DNA from: Eudoraea chungangensis
Lineage (GTDB): Bacteria > Bacteroidota > Bacteroidia > Flavobacteriales > Flavobacteriaceae
DNA: 64,000 nucleotides
Assembly: GCF_029360665.1 (NCBI RefSeq)
Contig: NZ_JARDUB010000004.1
Coordinates: forward strand, 186,001-250,000
Reading direction: 5' to 3'
A program made the position numbers and the translations under genes. The notes under the pieces are model-generated. The model did no database searches. It was not told where the DNA came from and saw only the letters and a list, made by a program, of their open reading frames with translations. Below, piece by piece: positions 35,351-46,472 of the stretch (positions are counted from its first letter, which is position 1; the number at the start of each line of letters is the position of its first letter).

Positions 35351-36526
35351 ATGAAAGAGGTAGTAATTGTATCAATGGCTAGGACACCTATTGGCAGCTT
35401 TTTAGGTTCTTTATCTAGTATCCCCGCTCCAGAACTTGGTGCCATAGCTATAAAAGGAGCTATGGATAAGATTAATCTTAAGCCAAATCAGGTAGAAGAA
35501 GTCCTCATGGGTCATGTGGTTCAGGCAGGAACTGGACAAGCACCTGCCAGACAAGCGGCTATATTCGCGGGAATACCAGAGACTGTTCCCTGTACCACAG
35601 TAAATAAGGTTTGCGCCTCAGGGATGAAGGCAATTATGCAGGCTGCCCAATCTATAGCAATGGGTGACACCTCTATTGTTGTTGCGGGAGGCATGGAAAA
35701 TATGAGTCAGATACCCCATTACTTACATATGAGAAAAGGACAGAAATTTGGCGGTGCCAGTCTTCTCGATGGGATGCAAAAAGATGGCTTGGTAGATGTT
35801 TACGATCAAAATGCCATGGGGGTCTGTGCCGATTTATGCGCAGCGGAACACAATTTTACCAGAGAAGATCAGGACAAATATGCAATACAGTCTTATACGA
35901 GGTCGGCAAATGCCTGGAAAGAAGGAAAGTTTGATGAGGAAGTAGTTCCAGTTGAAGTCCCCCAGCGCAAGGGAGAACCCCTTCAAATTTCAGAAGATGA
36001 GGAATATAAAAATGTTTTTATTGAGAAGATTCCTGCACTTAGAGCAGCATTTACAAAAGACGGTACCGTAACTGCGGCAAATGCTTCTACCATTAATGAT
36101 GGAGCGGCTGCCTTAATTCTTATGAGTGCGGAGAAGGCTGCAGAATTAAACTTAGAGCCTCTGGCGAAAATTAGAAGTTATGCTGATGCTGCTCAGGAAC
36201 CAAAGTGGTTTACAACCGCTCCTGCAAAGGCCTTACCAAAAGCACTTTCAAAAGCTGGCATATCTATAGAAGAAGTTGAATATTTTGAATTTAATGAGGC
36301 TTTTGCTGTGGTAGGATTGGCAAACATGAAACTCCTGGGATTATCCGATAAAAACGTTAACATTAATGGGGGCGCTGTTTCTTTGGGACATCCACTTGGC
36401 TGTTCAGGGGCAAGAATAGTAATTACCTTAATGAGTGTGTTAAAACAACAAAAAGCGCGTTTAGGAGCTGCGGCTATTTGCAACGGTGGAGGTGGTGCTT
36501 CTGCCATAATTCTTGAACGAATCTAA
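35351..36526 (+). CDS. acetyl-CoA C-acetyltransferase (thiolase)
   Basis: 391 residues, typical for a biosynthetic-type thiolase. The acyl-accepting Cys88 is in NKVCASGMKA, His347 is in GHPLGCSG, and Cys377 is in AAICNGGGG, so all catalytic residues are in place. It condenses two acetyl-CoA to acetoacetyl-CoA or runs the reverse in fatty acid and ketone breakdown; the direction is not decidable here. The next gene starts 20 bases after its stop. Confidence 0.95.
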   Translation: MKEVVIVSMARTPIGSFLGSLSSIPAPELGAIAIKGAMDKINLKPNQVEEVLMGHVVQAGTGQAPARQAAIFAGIPETVPCTTVNKVCASGMKAIMQAAQSIAMGDTSIVVAGGMENMSQIPHYLHMRKGQKFGGASLLDGMQKDGLVDVYDQNAMGVCADLCAAEHNFTREDQDKYAIQSYTRSANAWKEGKFDEEVVPVEVPQRKGEPLQISEDEEYKNVFIEKIPALRAAFTKDGTVTAANASTINDGAAALILMSAEKAAELNLEPLAKIRSYADAAQEPKWFTTAPAKALPKALSKAGISIEEVEYFEFNEAFAVVGLANMKLLGLSDKNVNINGGAVSLGHPLGCSGARIVITLMSVLKQQKARLGAAAICNGGGGASAIILERI

Positions 36527-36545
36527 ATTAGGTTTTACCGGCTCA

Positions 36546-37292
36546 ATGCACTACGGAATATGTCATCTCAGTTTAATACCTATCAGACTTCAGGCAGAGG
36601 ACTATGAACCTATGATTTCCCAACTACTATATGGAGATCACTTTAAAATTCTGGAAAAAAGAAAATACTGGAGCAAAATAAGGGACGCTTTTGACAAGTG
36701 TGAGGGGTGGATTCGCAACGATCAATTTACAACGGTTTCCAAAGAAGACTACTATAAAATAAGGGAAAACAAGACATATGTATCCGACCTTCTGAGTTAT
36801 ATAAGCAATGAGCAACACCAATTACTACCGATTATAATAGGTTCTTCTCTTGCCTCTACTAAGCTTTTAAAACATCATTATGAGGGTTCCTTTACAACAG
36901 AAAAAGGACCTAAGGACCTTTTTGTAAAAACGGCAATGTACTACCTGCATGCGCCTTATTTATTTGGTGGTAAAACTCCTTTTGGGATAGATGCCTCAGG
37001 CCTGTCTCAAATGGTTTATAAAATCCATGGTTATTCTCTTTTACGAAAAGCTTCAGAACAAGCAACACAGGGGGAAGCCCTAAGCTTTATAGAAGAAAGT
37101 ACGCCCGGTGATTTAGCGTTTTTTGACACCAAAGAGGGGGAAATTAATCATGTAGGTCTTATTATGAAAGACAATTATATCATTCATTCCTTTGGTTCTG
37201 TTCGGATAGACAGATTAGACCATACCGGGATTTTTAATACAACGCTTGGCAAATACACCCATAAACTCAGAGTGATAAAAAAAATCGTATAA
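36546..37292 (+). CDS. NlpC/P60-family protein with the catalytic Cys replaced by Ala
   Basis: The ATG at 36546 gives 248 residues; an upstream TTG would overlap the thiolase gene. The N-terminal ~75 residues are an SH3-like domain (GICHLSLIPIR..., WSKIRD), and the C-terminal ~125 are an NlpC/P60 domain. The normal Asp-Cys-Ser-Gly nucleophile motif reads G-I-D-A-S-G, with Ala150 encoded by GCC, while the catalytic-His region INHVGLIM (His202) is intact. The family cleaves cell-wall peptides; this copy is probably unable to hydrolyse them. Its role could be peptidoglycan binding. Confidence 0.85.
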   Translation: MHYGICHLSLIPIRLQAEDYEPMISQLLYGDHFKILEKRKYWSKIRDAFDKCEGWIRNDQFTTVSKEDYYKIRENKTYVSDLLSYISNEQHQLLPIIIGSSLASTKLLKHHYEGSFTTEKGPKDLFVKTAMYYLHAPYLFGGKTPFGIDASGLSQMVYKIHGYSLLRKASEQATQGEALSFIEESTPGDLAFFDTKEGEINHVGLIMKDNYIIHSFGSVRIDRLDHTGIFNTTLGKYTHKLRVIKKIV

Positions 37293-37328
37293 AAAAAACC
37301 CATTAGTTTTAAGACTAACGGGTTTTTT
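37291..37328. terminator. bidirectional terminator between convergent genes
   Basis: An inverted repeat (about 37297-37307 with 37314-37324, one mismatch) has an A tract on one side and a T tract on the other, and serves both the NlpC/P60 gene and the TPR gene. Confidence 0.88.
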
Positions 37329-37345
37329 AAAATGGTTTAGAAAAT

Positions 37346-38605
37346 TTATTCTCCTAAGAGTTTTTTAACTTTCATAAAGTTTTCTGTATCCCCTAACGCA
37401 CCATAAATATTCTTCAATTGTGTAAGGACACTTTGGTTTCCAGGATTGGTTTTTAAACCTTCCTCTAAAATAGTTGCTCCTTCTCTAAAAAGGTCGTCTT
37501 TTTGTTTCTTTAACTCGTCGTATCTGGCAATATCTGCTTTAGAATTACCAAGACTATTCATTTCATCAATAAAGGCATTTCCTTCATCTACGTAGGTGGT
37601 AGATAAATTCAATTGGGCATTAACATAGCCCGGATTAATTTCAATGGCTTTTCTGTAAGCCTTACGAGCTTCCTCAATATTACCCTGCTGCATATTGATT
37701 ACTCCAATATTATACTGTAAGTCTGGATTATTTGGTTCCATAGCAGCAGCTTCGGACATTAGCATTTTAAACTTGTCTTTGTCTCCTAATTTAAAGTGAA
37801 GATTAGCCTCGTTTAAAACTAAATTAACATCATCTGGGTTACTTTTACGGGCTTTAGAAAAGGCTTCAAGCGCTTTTTCGTCCTGGCCGGTTTGGGTGTA
37901 AATCAATGCCATATTCTTAACAATCTCTGCTTGTTTAGAAGGTGTTTTCTCGTCAATAGGATCCTTATAAGCCCCAGATTTAATCATTAAATCTCTTTGG
38001 GTTTTATCCATTTCTTCCACCTGTCCATTGGCAACATTCGTAGCTTTGTATACTGTACCGCTTCCATCGTATCCAACGTCCATCAACTCTTCGTAGTAAC
38101 CCAAGGCTTTGTCATAGTGTCCTCCATTTACGGCACTACTGGCAGCATAGTACAAATAGACGGTATCCGCAGGACTAATCTTATAACTCATATAAAGTTT
38201 ATCAGAAGCCTCTTCGAATTTTTTATTCCCATTGTCTTCTACTGCTGAATTCACTAAGTCGGCAGACAGGGCTGCTACTCTTTGTGAGGTCTCATCCGTA
38301 TACTTTTTCTTGCCGTTGGCTTCTAGGTCTAACACTTTTTGAAAAGAAGTTGCAGCCTCATTAAAGGCACTGTTATCTCCTTTATTTGCTAAATCTGCAT
38401 AAACCTTCCCTCTCATAAAGTAATAGTCTGCTTGCACCTTTTCATCGGCACCACTCATCATGCCTTCAATACCATCCAAACTGGCCTTGGCAGAAGCAGT
38501 ATCCCCACTTTTCAAGGCTTTATCGGCAGCTTTCAATTCTGCTTTTTGTGAAAATCCAACCATTACACAAAAAATGGTCATAAGAAATAATAATTTAGTC
38601 TTCAT
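37346..38605 (-). CDS. secreted tetratricopeptide repeat protein
   Basis: 419 residues with a signal peptide (MKTKLLFLMTIFCVMVGFSQ). Several TPR units are visible, for example NPDLQYNIGVINMQQGNIEEARKAYRKAIEINP around 293-325, QDEKALEAFSKARKSNPD and a last one near 385-410. It is a periplasmic helical scaffold for protein-protein contacts and has no enzyme motif. It follows gyrA by 33 bases on the same strand, a gene order that may be an operon, but the function need not relate to DNA. Confidence 0.85.
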   Translation of the reverse strand: MKTKLLFLMTIFCVMVGFSQKAELKAADKALKSGDTASAKASLDGIEGMMSGADEKVQADYYFMRGKVYADLANKGDNSAFNEAATSFQKVLDLEANGKKKYTDETSQRVAALSADLVNSAVEDNGNKKFEEASDKLYMSYKISPADTVYLYYAASSAVNGGHYDKALGYYEELMDVGYDGSGTVYKATNVANGQVEEMDKTQRDLMIKSGAYKDPIDEKTPSKQAEIVKNMALIYTQTGQDEKALEAFSKARKSNPDDVNLVLNEANLHFKLGDKDKFKMLMSEAAAMEPNNPDLQYNIGVINMQQGNIEEARKAYRKAIEINPGYVNAQLNLSTTYVDEGNAFIDEMNSLGNSKADIARYDELKKQKDDLFREGATILEEGLKTNPGNQSVLTQLKNIYGALGDTENFMKVKKLLGE

Positions 38606-38638
38606 CTTGTATTTATTAATATTAGTGTTTATTGATTT

Positions 38639-41182
38639 TTAGTTTTCAGTTTCAGTGTCTGTATCGGTACTACTATTATCAATAGCTGTGCCATCTTCCG
38701 TTTTAACCTCGATATCTCTAATGTCTACCTCTTCTAAATTATCTTCATCCTTCATTACTTTGGCTACTGCCGCAATAGAATCATTATCCTTTAGATTAAT
38801 CAGCTTTACTCCCTGTGTTGCCCTTCCCATAGTACGCAGATCGTCAACACTCATTCGGATGGCAATTCCAGATTTATTTATGATCATTAAGTCATCAGAG
38901 TCTGAAACATTCTTAATGGCAACGAGGCCGCCAGTTTTCTCAGTTATCGATATCGTTTTTACTCCCTTTCCACCTCTATTCGTGATACGGTAGTCATCTA
39001 TGCTGGAACGTTTTCCAAAACCGTTCTCAGAGACCACTAAAATCTCATCATCAAAATTATGAACCGATACCATTCCTATTACCTCATCGTCTTCAGAGGC
39101 AAGACTTATTCCTCTAACCCCAGAGGCATTTCTACCCATAGGTCTGGTTTTGCTTTCTTCAAAGCGTATAGCTTTTCCAGATTTTAAACCTAAAAATATT
39201 TGACTGGTCCCTGTAGTGAGTTTGGCTTCTAAAAGCTCATCATCTTCTCGGATATTAATGGCGATAATACCATTTTGTCTAGGTCGTGAATACTGCTCCA
39301 GGGAAGTCTTTTTCACAGTACCCTTTTTGGTGGCCATGATTACGTAATGACTATTTACATATTCTTCATCTTTTAGATCCTGGGTACAAATAAAGGCTTT
39401 CACCTTGTCGTCTTTTTCTATATTTATTAGGTTTTGAATAGCCCTTCCTTTCGAAGTTCTACTTCCTTCAGGTATTTCGTATACTCGCATCCAGAAACAC
39501 TGCCCTTTTTGTGTAAAGAACAACATATATTGATGGTTGGTTCCTACAAATAACTGCTCTAAAAAGTCTTCGTTTCTGGTCGAAGAAGCTTTTTGTCCTA
39601 CACCCCCTCGATTTTGGGTTTTGTATTCTGAAAGAGGGGTTCTTTTAATGTATCCGGCATGAGAAATAGTTATTACTACCTGTTCATCAGGAATCATATC
39701 TTCAATACTCAAATCTCCTCCTGCAAAATTGATCTCCGAACGCCTTACATCACCGTAACGCTCTTTTACTTCTAAAAGCTCGTCTTTAATAATTTGCATC
39801 CTACGATCTTTCTTATCTAAAATATCTTTTAGATCCGCAATAGTTTTAATAATCTCTTCGTACTCGGAACGCAGTTTATCCTGCTCCAGGCCGGTTAACT
39901 GTCTCAATCGCATTTCTACAATTGCTCGGGCCTGTATCTCGGTCAGTTTAAACCTTTCCATTAGATTAGCTCTGGCCTCGTCTGCATTCGAAGAAGCTCT
40001 AATTAATGCGATTACCTCATCAATATTATCAGATGCAATTATTAATCCCTCTAAAATATGTGCTCTTTCTTCTGCTTTTCGCAGTTCATAAGTGGTTCTT
40101 CTCACTACCACTTCATGACGGTGTTCCACAAAATAGTGGATAATCTCCTTCACATTTAGTAGTCTTGGTCTGCCTTTAACCAAAGCGATATTGTTTACAC
40201 TAAAGGAAGACTGTAGGGCAGAATATTTATAAAGCGTATTTAGAACTATGTTTGGAATAGCATCTCTTTTTAGGATGTAAACAATACGCATCCCCTTTCT
40301 ATCAGACTCATCCCGGATAGTTGATATTCCTTCAATTTTCTTATCATTCACTAAATCTGCCGTCTTCTTTATCATGTCGGCTTTGTTGACCTGATAAGGA
40401 ATCTCTGTGACAACAATACACTCTCTTCCTTGTATTTCCTCAAAACTTGCTTTGGCACGCATTACTACACGACCTCTCCCTGTATGAAAAGCTTCCTTCA
40501 CCCCGTCATAGCCATAAATAATCCCACCTGTGGGAAAGTCAGGAGCTTTAATATGGGTTATAAGTTCGTCGATCTCAATGTCATTGTTATCTATATAAGC
40601 AATGGTTCCATCCACCACTTCCGACAAATTGTGAGGAGGCATATTGGTCGCCATACCCACCGCAATACCAGAAGCTCCGTTTATTAGTAGGTTTGGAATC
40701 CTAGTAGGAAGTACCGTTGGTTCTTTTAAGGAATCATCAAAGTTTAGTTGTAAATCAACTGTTTCCTTATCAATATCGGCCAGCATTTCGTCTGCAATCT
40801 TTCGCATTCTGGCCTCTGTATAACGCATTGCAGCCGGGCTATCCCCATCAACTGAACCAAAGTTTCCCTGACCGTCAACCAACATATATCGCAAACTCCA
40901 CTCCTGAGCCATCCTAACCATTGAATCATAGACAGAGGTATCTCCATGTGGGTGGTATTTACCCAAAACCTCCCCCACTATCCTGGCAGATTTTTTATGT
41001 GCGCTATTGGAACGAACTCCCAATTCATGCATCCCGTAAAGGACTCTTCTGTGTACAGGTTTCAACCCGTCTCTGACATCAGGTAAGGCACGTGACACAA
41101 TGACCGACATTGAATAGTCAATGTAGGCAGATTTCATTTCATCTTCAATATTGATAGGTATCAATTTTTCACCTTCGGCCAT
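38639..41182 (-). CDS. gyrA: DNA gyrase subunit A
   Basis: 847 residues. The N-terminal winged-helix domain carries the active-site Tyr121 in [10 protein letters not shown], the quinolone-resistance region includes [10 protein letters not shown] (Thr82 at the position of the usual Ser, Asp86 retained), and the C-terminal domain has six beta-pinwheel blades with a GyrA-box-like TNRGGKG, which separates gyrase from topoisomerase IV ParC. The acidic tail (TDTDTETEN) is usual. Gyrase introduces negative supercoils with GyrB. It is followed by the TPR gene. Confidence 0.96.
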   Translation of the reverse strand: MAEGEKLIPINIEDEMKSAYIDYSMSVIVSRALPDVRDGLKPVHRRVLYGMHELGVRSNSAHKKSARIVGEVLGKYHPHGDTSVYDSMVRMAQEWSLRYMLVDGQGNFGSVDGDSPAAMRYTEARMRKIADEMLADIDKETVDLQLNFDDSLKEPTVLPTRIPNLLINGASGIAVGMATNMPPHNLSEVVDGTIAYIDNNDIEIDELITHIKAPDFPTGGIIYGYDGVKEAFHTGRGRVVMRAKASFEEIQGRECIVVTEIPYQVNKADMIKKTADLVNDKKIEGISTIRDESDRKGMRIVYILKRDAIPNIVLNTLYKYSALQSSFSVNNIALVKGRPRLLNVKEIIHYFVEHRHEVVVRRTTYELRKAEERAHILEGLIIASDNIDEVIALIRASSNADEARANLMERFKLTEIQARAIVEMRLRQLTGLEQDKLRSEYEEIIKTIADLKDILDKKDRRMQIIKDELLEVKERYGDVRRSEINFAGGDLSIEDMIPDEQVVITISHAGYIKRTPLSEYKTQNRGGVGQKASSTRNEDFLEQLFVGTNHQYMLFFTQKGQCFWMRVYEIPEGSRTSKGRAIQNLINIEKDDKVKAFICTQDLKDEEYVNSHYVIMATKKGTVKKTSLEQYSRPRQNGIIAINIREDDELLEAKLTTGTSQIFLGLKSGKAIRFEESKTRPMGRNASGVRGISLASEDDEVIGMVSVHNFDDEILVVSENGFGKRSSIDDYRITNRGGKGVKTISITEKTGGLVAIKNVSDSDDLMIINKSGIAIRMSVDDLRTMGRATQGVKLINLKDNDSIAAVAKVMKDEDNLEEVDIRDIEVKTEDGTAIDNSSTDTDTETEN

Positions 41183-41441
41183 AGGAAAATCTTATATTTT
41201 AGTTGTAATTAAATTATCGCGGCAATATACACAAAATGATAGCCTTGAAAGGGATTTCCAAGGAGTTTATTAAAGAATTTATCAACAGGGAATGCCGGGG
41301 TATTCGTTAATAATTAGGTTGTTAATTTTTTTGTAAATCAATGTTTTTTTCGTCATTTAGTTCTAGTTTAACGAATATAGGTATGGTATTTGCCGTTCTT
41401 AAGTAGAGATTTACTAATTTTATTACAGATAAGGATCATAT

Positions 41442-43991
41442 ATGGATGATAATTTTTCACCAAGAGTAAAGGATGTAATTGCTTACAGCAAAGAAGAGGC
41501 ATTAAGGCTAGGTCATGACTTCATTGGCACAGAACACTTAATGTTAGGCTTACTGCGTGATGGAAATGGGAAGGCAATTAGCATCTTGGATGCCTTAGAC
41601 GTGGATTTAGATCACTTAAGAAGAAAGGTTGAAATCTTAAGTCCGGCTAACCCAAATTCTGGGAGTATTCAAAAAGATAAAAAGAATCTGCATTTAACTA
41701 GGCAGGCAGAACGAGCGCTAAAAACAACTTTTTTAGAGGCTAAACTATTTCAAAGTTCCAGTATTAATACGGCACATCTGTTATTGTGTATTTTAAGAAA
41801 TGAAAACGATCCTACTACAAAACTACTTCACAAATTAAAAGTAGACTATGATGGGGTGAAGGATCAGTTTAAATCCATGATAACCAGCGAGGATGATTAT
41901 ATAGACTCTCCAACTTCGGAATCTTTTCCGAGTGACTCGGATGAGCCTACAGAAGGTAAGGAAAGTTCTTTTGGCGGATCTTCTAACCAAAAAGGCAGTA
42001 AGAAGTCCAAAACTCCTGTTTTAGATAATTTTGGAAGAGACCTTACCAGACTCGCCGAGGATAACAAATTAGACCCGGTTGTAGGAAGGGAAAAAGAAAT
42101 AGAACGGGTATCTCAAATATTGAGTAGACGTAAAAAGAACAATCCATTATTGATTGGAGAACCTGGCGTAGGTAAAAGTGCTATCGCTGAAGGTTTGGCA
42201 CTTCGAATTATTAATAAAAAGGTTTCCAGAATCCTTTATGGGAAAAGGGTAGTTACCCTAGACCTTGCTTCCCTTGTTGCTGGCACAAAATACAGAGGAC
42301 AGTTTGAAGAGCGAATGAAAGCGGTAATGAATGAATTAGAGAAAAATGACGATGTTATTCTTTTCATTGATGAAATTCATACCATTGTTGGTGCCGGGGG
42401 TGCCACTGGTAGTCTGGATGCATCCAATATGTTTAAACCAGCCTTGGCCCGAGGAGAAATTCAATGTATTGGCGCTACTACCTTAGATGAGTACAGACAA
42501 TACATCGAAAAAGATGGTGCCTTAGAAAGGCGTTTTCAAAAGGTTATGGTAGAACCTACCACAGTAGAGGAAACCATTGAAATTCTCAAAAACATAAAAG
42601 GTAAATACGAAGACCATCACAATGTTAACTACACGGATGAAGCATTAATAGCTTGTGTAAAGCTTACTAATAGATATATGACTGATAGATTTTTGCCAGA
42701 CAAGGCCATAGATGCCTTAGACGAATCTGGAAGTCGTGTCCATATAATTAACATGGACGTCCCAAAACAAATTCTTGAATTGGAAAACCAACTAGAAGAT
42801 GTAAGGGAATTAAAAAATAGTGTAGTTAAAAAACAACGCTACGAAGAGGCTGCTAAGTTAAGAGATGATGAGAAAAGGCTAGAAAAAGAACTTTCTATAG
42901 CACAGGAAAAATGGGAAGAAGACAGTAAACTGCACAGGGAGACCGTGACAGAAGAGAATGTTGCCGACGTAGTATCAATGATGAGTGGAATTCCGGTGAA
43001 TAGAATAGCACAGACGGAAAGCAACAAGTTGGCCGAATTACCAACCCTGATAAAAGGAAATGTAATTGGGCAAGACGAGGCTGTTGCCAAAGTAGCCAAA
43101 GCAATTCAGCGGAATAGAGCGGGCTTAAAAGATCCAAATAAACCTATTGGCTCTTTTATATTTCTTGGCCAGACAGGAGTAGGTAAAACACAACTCGCTA
43201 AAATATTGGCAAAAGAATTATTCGATTCGGAAGACGCACTTATTCGAATAGACATGAGCGAATACATGGAGAAATTCGCTATTTCACGGTTGGTAGGGGC
43301 CCCTCCGGGATATGTTGGCTATGAAGAAGGAGGCCAGTTAACCGAAAAGGTTAGGCGTAAACCTTATTCTGTAATCCTTTTGGATGAGGTTGAAAAGGCG
43401 CATCCAGATGTTTTCAATATGTTATTGCAAGTTCTGGATGATGGTTTTCTCACCGATAGTCTAGGAAGAAAAATTGACTTTAGAAATACCATTATTATAA
43501 TGACTTCTAATATTGGTGCCAGACAGCTAAAAGACTTTGGTCAGGGGGTTGGTTTTGGAACTGCTGCCAAAAAGTCTCAGGAAGGGGAACACCAGAAAAG
43601 TGTTATTGAAAATGCCCTGAAAAAAGCATTTGCTCCGGAGTTCTTAAACAGAATAGACGACGTGGTGGTATTTAACGCTCTTGAGCGTGAAGATATTCAT
43701 CAAATAATAGATATTGAACTAAACAAGTTGTTTGAGCGTATCAAAGATCTTGGCTATGATTTAAATCTTACTGAAAAAGCAAAAGATTATATCGCAGATA
43801 AAGGATTCGACAAACAGTATGGAGCAAGACCTTTAAAAAGAGCTATACAGAAGTATATAGAAGACTCTTTGGCAGAAGAAATTGTTAATTCTAAACTAGA
43901 AGAAGGAGATAGTATTTTCATGGACTTTGACAAGAAGAAAGAAGAATTGACTATAGAGATAAAAAAAGCCAAAAAGTCTTCAAAAGCCTAA
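41442..43991 (+). CDS. clpC: ClpC-type AAA+ unfoldase of the Clp protease
   Basis: 849 residues. N-terminal Clp-N repeats (about 1-145), first AAA+ module with Walker [10 protein letters not shown] (near 239-247), a UVR-like coiled coil in the middle ([17 protein letters not shown]), a second AAA+ module with GQTGVGKTQ (near 576-584) and the Clp C-terminal D2-small domain. The UVR segment and N-domain fit ClpC rather than ClpB (no long M-domain). It unfolds substrates for ClpP. The upstream 258 bases hold no promoter box I can name. A strong terminator follows. Confidence 0.94.
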   Translation: MDDNFSPRVKDVIAYSKEEALRLGHDFIGTEHLMLGLLRDGNGKAISILDALDVDLDHLRRKVEILSPANPNSGSIQKDKKNLHLTRQAERALKTTFLEAKLFQSSSINTAHLLLCILRNENDPTTKLLHKLKVDYDGVKDQFKSMITSEDDYIDSPTSESFPSDSDEPTEGKESSFGGSSNQKGSKKSKTPVLDNFGRDLTRLAEDNKLDPVVGREKEIERVSQILSRRKKNNPLLIGEPGVGKSAIAEGLALRIINKKVSRILYGKRVVTLDLASLVAGTKYRGQFEERMKAVMNELEKNDDVILFIDEIHTIVGAGGATGSLDASNMFKPALARGEIQCIGATTLDEYRQYIEKDGALERRFQKVMVEPTTVEETIEILKNIKGKYEDHHNVNYTDEALIACVKLTNRYMTDRFLPDKAIDALDESGSRVHIINMDVPKQILELENQLEDVRELKNSVVKKQRYEEAAKLRDDEKRLEKELSIAQEKWEEDSKLHRETVTEENVADVVSMMSGIPVNRIAQTESNKLAELPTLIKGNVIGQDEAVAKVAKAIQRNRAGLKDPNKPIGSFIFLGQTGVGKTQLAKILAKELFDSEDALIRIDMSEYMEKFAISRLVGAPPGYVGYEEGGQLTEKVRRKPYSVILLDEVEKAHPDVFNMLLQVLDDGFLTDSLGRKIDFRNTIIIMTSNIGARQLKDFGQGVGFGTAAKKSQEGEHQKSVIENALKKAFAPEFLNRIDDVVVFNALEREDIHQIIDIELNKLFERIKDLGYDLNLTEKAKDYIADKGFDKQYGARPLKRAIQKYIEDSLAEEIVNSKLEEGDSIFMDFDKKKEELTIEIKKAKKSSKA

Positions 43992-44014
43992 ATTATTTGT
44001 AAGAATTTGACTAT

Positions 44015-44047
44015 AAGGACACAAGTGATTTGTGTCCTTTTTTTTTG
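44015..44047 (+). terminator. clpC terminator
   Basis: A perfect 10-base-pair stem (44015-44024 with 44030-44039) with a 5-base loop runs into a T tract, 24 bases after the clpC stop. Confidence 0.92.
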
Positions 44048-44191
44048 TGAAATTTTTAAGACGTAAGAATAAGCATACAAATACCAAAATATCCCAACCG
44101 TATAAACGATATATAGGCGTTTAATCTATTTTATTTCTAAATATTTTAACAAGCATCTACTTTCGCTAATGAGCACACTAAACTATATGAA

Positions 44192-44593
44192 ATGAAAGTC
44201 GGACCGACGAAGAAGAAAATCGTAGTCAAAGAATACCAACTAGATATAGGTACCATCCAGGTATACGAAAATTTTATGGTATCGATTTTTGACGAAGGGG
44301 CAACACTCACCTTAGAAAGAGCATATCAGATCATTGGAATTTCTGAAATCCATTTTAGAGATACCAATTTTGGAATAATCAGCCTGAGAAAAAATTCTTA
44401 TGCAGTAGACCCCATAATTTATAGCTACTTAAGAGAATTAAACAATCTAAAAGCCTTTGCCATTGTCTCCGTAAAGGAGGTAGACATGCACAATTTCAAA
44501 ATCGAAAAACTCTTTTATAAAAAGCCCATGAAGTTTTATATTGACTATAACAATGCCTTGGCTTGGGTATTGCGAAGAGTTAAGTCTAAATAG
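44192..44593 (+). CDS. conserved flavobacterial hypothetical protein, SpoIIAA/STAS-like
   Basis: 133 residues, cytoplasmic, no signal or membrane segment. Alternating beta strands and helices with hydrophobic core segments (ISLRKNSYAVDP, AFAIVSVKEVD, KPMKFYIDYNNALAWVL) resemble the small STAS/SpoIIAA fold, but no binding motif is clear. It lies between the clpC terminator and the oppositely oriented nnr gene; the two stop codons are 6 bases apart. Function unknown. Confidence 0.65.
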   Translation: MKVGPTKKKIVVKEYQLDIGTIQVYENFMVSIFDEGATLTLERAYQIIGISEIHFRDTNFGIISLRKNSYAVDPIIYSYLRELNNLKAFAIVSVKEVDMHNFKIEKLFYKKPMKFYIDYNNALAWVLRRVKSK

Positions 44594-44599
44594 AACTCA

Positions 44600-46144
44600 T
44601 CAGTCTTTCTTAGCTGGCTCCTTAGGCGATTGCTCGGGTCCAGCGAGGAGCTCTTTAAATGCCAATCCGAGCGTATTAATAATGGAAGATGCTGTCAGCG
44701 CTTCCAGTCCTAGTTGTGTAGCAGCAATGTCCCCCGATAATCCATGAAGATATACCCCGAATTTTGACGCAAATAGTGGTTCGTATTGCTGTGCTATTAA
44801 CGAGGTAATTATTCCGGCAAGAACATCGCCGCTTCCAGCCGTAGCCATTCCAGGATTCCCACTAGTATTTATGTATATAGAATCTTGATATACCACGGTA
44901 GTATTTGCCCCCTTAATTATAAGTATGCAGGAAGTATCTTTTGAAAATCGCTTCGCCTTATCTAGCTTTTCGAAATCATTATCCCAACTTCCCAGAAGTC
45001 TCTTTAACTCTCCGGGATGAGGAGTAATTACCGTTTTTGACGGTAGGTATGCCAACAAGGATAAGTCCTCGGAAAGAAGGTTTATACCATCGGCATCAAT
45101 AACCAATGGCTGCTTGTTATGCTGAATAAAAGTGGCAAAGGCCATCGCGGTCTTTTTGGATGTACCCATACCCATTCCAATGCCTATAACGGTAGGTGTT
45201 AATTTAAACTCTATTTTACCTATTTCTTTCTCTTCTGTGTCCGTTAACACCATCACTTCCGGTACCCCAAGCTGTAATGGAATATATCCACATTTTGGTA
45301 TATAGGTGGTTACTAAACCACTCCCTGAACCTATACAGGCCCTGCTTGCAAGGCTTACAGCACCGATTTTACCATAACTGCCACCAATTAACAGACTGTG
45401 GCCATAACTGCCTTTATGTGCAAACTTTTCTCTGTACTTATACCTTTGAAGTACTTCCGCTTTATGGATGAGACTTACTTTTGATTCTGTATCCTGCAGA
45501 TAGGTAGGGGAAAGTCCTATATCGAGTACCTCCCACTCCTTACAGTAGACATTTGTATCCGGGAGAAAAAAAATGAGTTTAGGAACCTGAAAACTCAATA
45601 CCATATTTGCTTCGATTATACTCTTAATATGGTCGGTATGCTTATCCATGTAAAGACCTGAGGGTATGTCTACCGAGAGTACATATAGCCGGGATTTGTT
45701 TATACTCTGTATCAAGTTAGAAACCCAGGGATCCGGTTTTCTATTTAATCCTATTCCAAATATTGCGTCGATAATAATTTCTCCAGGGCCAATTATAGGA
45801 AGCTCACTCGATTCATCTATATAGTTAGGCCAAATCTTCCTCTCCTTTAACTTTTTTAAATTTTCTAAAAAATCCTCCGATCTCTTATCACTAAAGTTCA
45901 CTATATAGACTTCAATACTATATCCGTGCTCCCATAAATGCCGTGCCAATGCCAGGCCATCTCCCCCATTATTACCAATACCACAAAACAGATTTATCTT
46001 AAGCGGATTTCCCTCTAAACGAAGATGCAGCCAGTTAAACAATGATAAAGCCGCCCTCTCCATAAGGTCTATACTCTTTATCTTCTGTTCTTTCAGAGTG
46101 TATTGATCGGCTGCGTAAATCTGTTGCGTGTTAAATATCTTCAT
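44600..46144 (-). CDS. nnr: bifunctional NAD(P)H-hydrate repair enzyme (epimerase plus dehydratase)
   Basis: 514 residues. The N-terminal ~215 residues are a YjeF-N epimerase domain (GIGNNGGDGLALARHL near 55-70, IDAIFGIGLNR), and the C-terminal ~290 are the ADP-dependent (S)-NAD(P)H-hydrate dehydratase of the ribokinase-like fold, with TPHPGELKRLLG and GMATAGSGDVLAGII. It repairs hydrated NAD(P)H. The fused form is the common bacterial one. A promoter box lies about 85 bases upstream on the minus strand. Confidence 0.95.
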   Translation of the reverse strand: MKIFNTQQIYAADQYTLKEQKIKSIDLMERAALSLFNWLHLRLEGNPLKINLFCGIGNNGGDGLALARHLWEHGYSIEVYIVNFSDKRSEDFLENLKKLKERKIWPNYIDESSELPIIGPGEIIIDAIFGIGLNRKPDPWVSNLIQSINKSRLYVLSVDIPSGLYMDKHTDHIKSIIEANMVLSFQVPKLIFFLPDTNVYCKEWEVLDIGLSPTYLQDTESKVSLIHKAEVLQRYKYREKFAHKGSYGHSLLIGGSYGKIGAVSLASRACIGSGSGLVTTYIPKCGYIPLQLGVPEVMVLTDTEEKEIGKIEFKLTPTVIGIGMGMGTSKKTAMAFATFIQHNKQPLVIDADGINLLSEDLSLLAYLPSKTVITPHPGELKRLLGSWDNDFEKLDKAKRFSKDTSCILIIKGANTTVVYQDSIYINTSGNPGMATAGSGDVLAGIITSLIAQQYEPLFASKFGVYLHGLSGDIAATQLGLEALTASSIINTLGLAFKELLAGPEQSPKEPAKKD

Positions 46145-46228
46145 AACTGTTCCGGTAATGTTTGCAAAACAACAAACATTTGATAGATCGGGTCTAAACC
46201 AATAGGTAAAAAAGCATTTAGTTTTTTA

Positions 46229-46260
46229 CAAAACTAAATAATAGAGACCAGATGCCTCAA
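46229..46260 (-). promoter_or_regulatory. nnr promoter candidate
   Basis: On the minus strand TAGTTTTG (46229-46236) matches the -7 consensus, with TTG (46258-46260) 21 bases upstream. The -7 box lies within a short inverted repeat, which lowers certainty. Confidence 0.4.
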
Positions 46261-46324
46261 TTGACAAAATTATTCTTAAAAAAAATATCGAATATTGTCG
46301 ACTTGATAAAAATACTAGTAAATA

Positions 46325-46355
46325 TTTGATAAGGAAATCAAAAAAACTACTTTTG
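46325..46355 (+). promoter_or_regulatory. thr operon promoter
   Basis: A TTTG (46325-46328), exactly 19 bases, then TACTTTTG (46348-46355). This is an exact match to the Bacteroidota consensus. Transcription should begin near 46360-46365, just before the leader peptide ATG at 46374, and about 170 bases before thrA. The rest of the 389-base gap (46145-46324) is AT-rich and holds only the nnr promoter candidate. Confidence 0.75.
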
Positions 46356-46373
46356 ATTGCTTATACTGTTTAA

Positions 46374-46472
46374 ATGAAAATCACTAAGAACAATCTTTCC
46401 TTGCAAGTTTTCTTCCAATTTAGCTTTATTCAAGAAGCTACAGGAACTCGCTTTACAACCCCTTTGGGGTAA
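46374..46472 (+). CDS. candidate thr operon leader peptide
   Basis: A 32-codon frame begins 18 bases after the -7 box of the thr promoter. It ends A-T-G-T-R-F-T-T-P-L-G, with four threonine codons in seven residues (positions 23-29). Its last codons overlap a small GC hairpin (46458-46462 with 46466-46470), followed by two palindromes (46472-46483 and 46494-46503) before the thrA ATG at 46534. This is the layout of a threonine-responsive attenuation leader. No terminator with a T tract is visible, so control might act on thrA translation. Too short for routine gene finding. Confidence 0.6.
   Translation: MKITKNNLSLQVFFQFSFIQEATGTRFTTPLG

Noticed and set aside
38639-41182. Thr82 in the GyrA quinolone region as a resistance mutation
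   Set aside because: Ser or Thr occurs naturally at this site in many bacteria; sequence alone does not show resistance.
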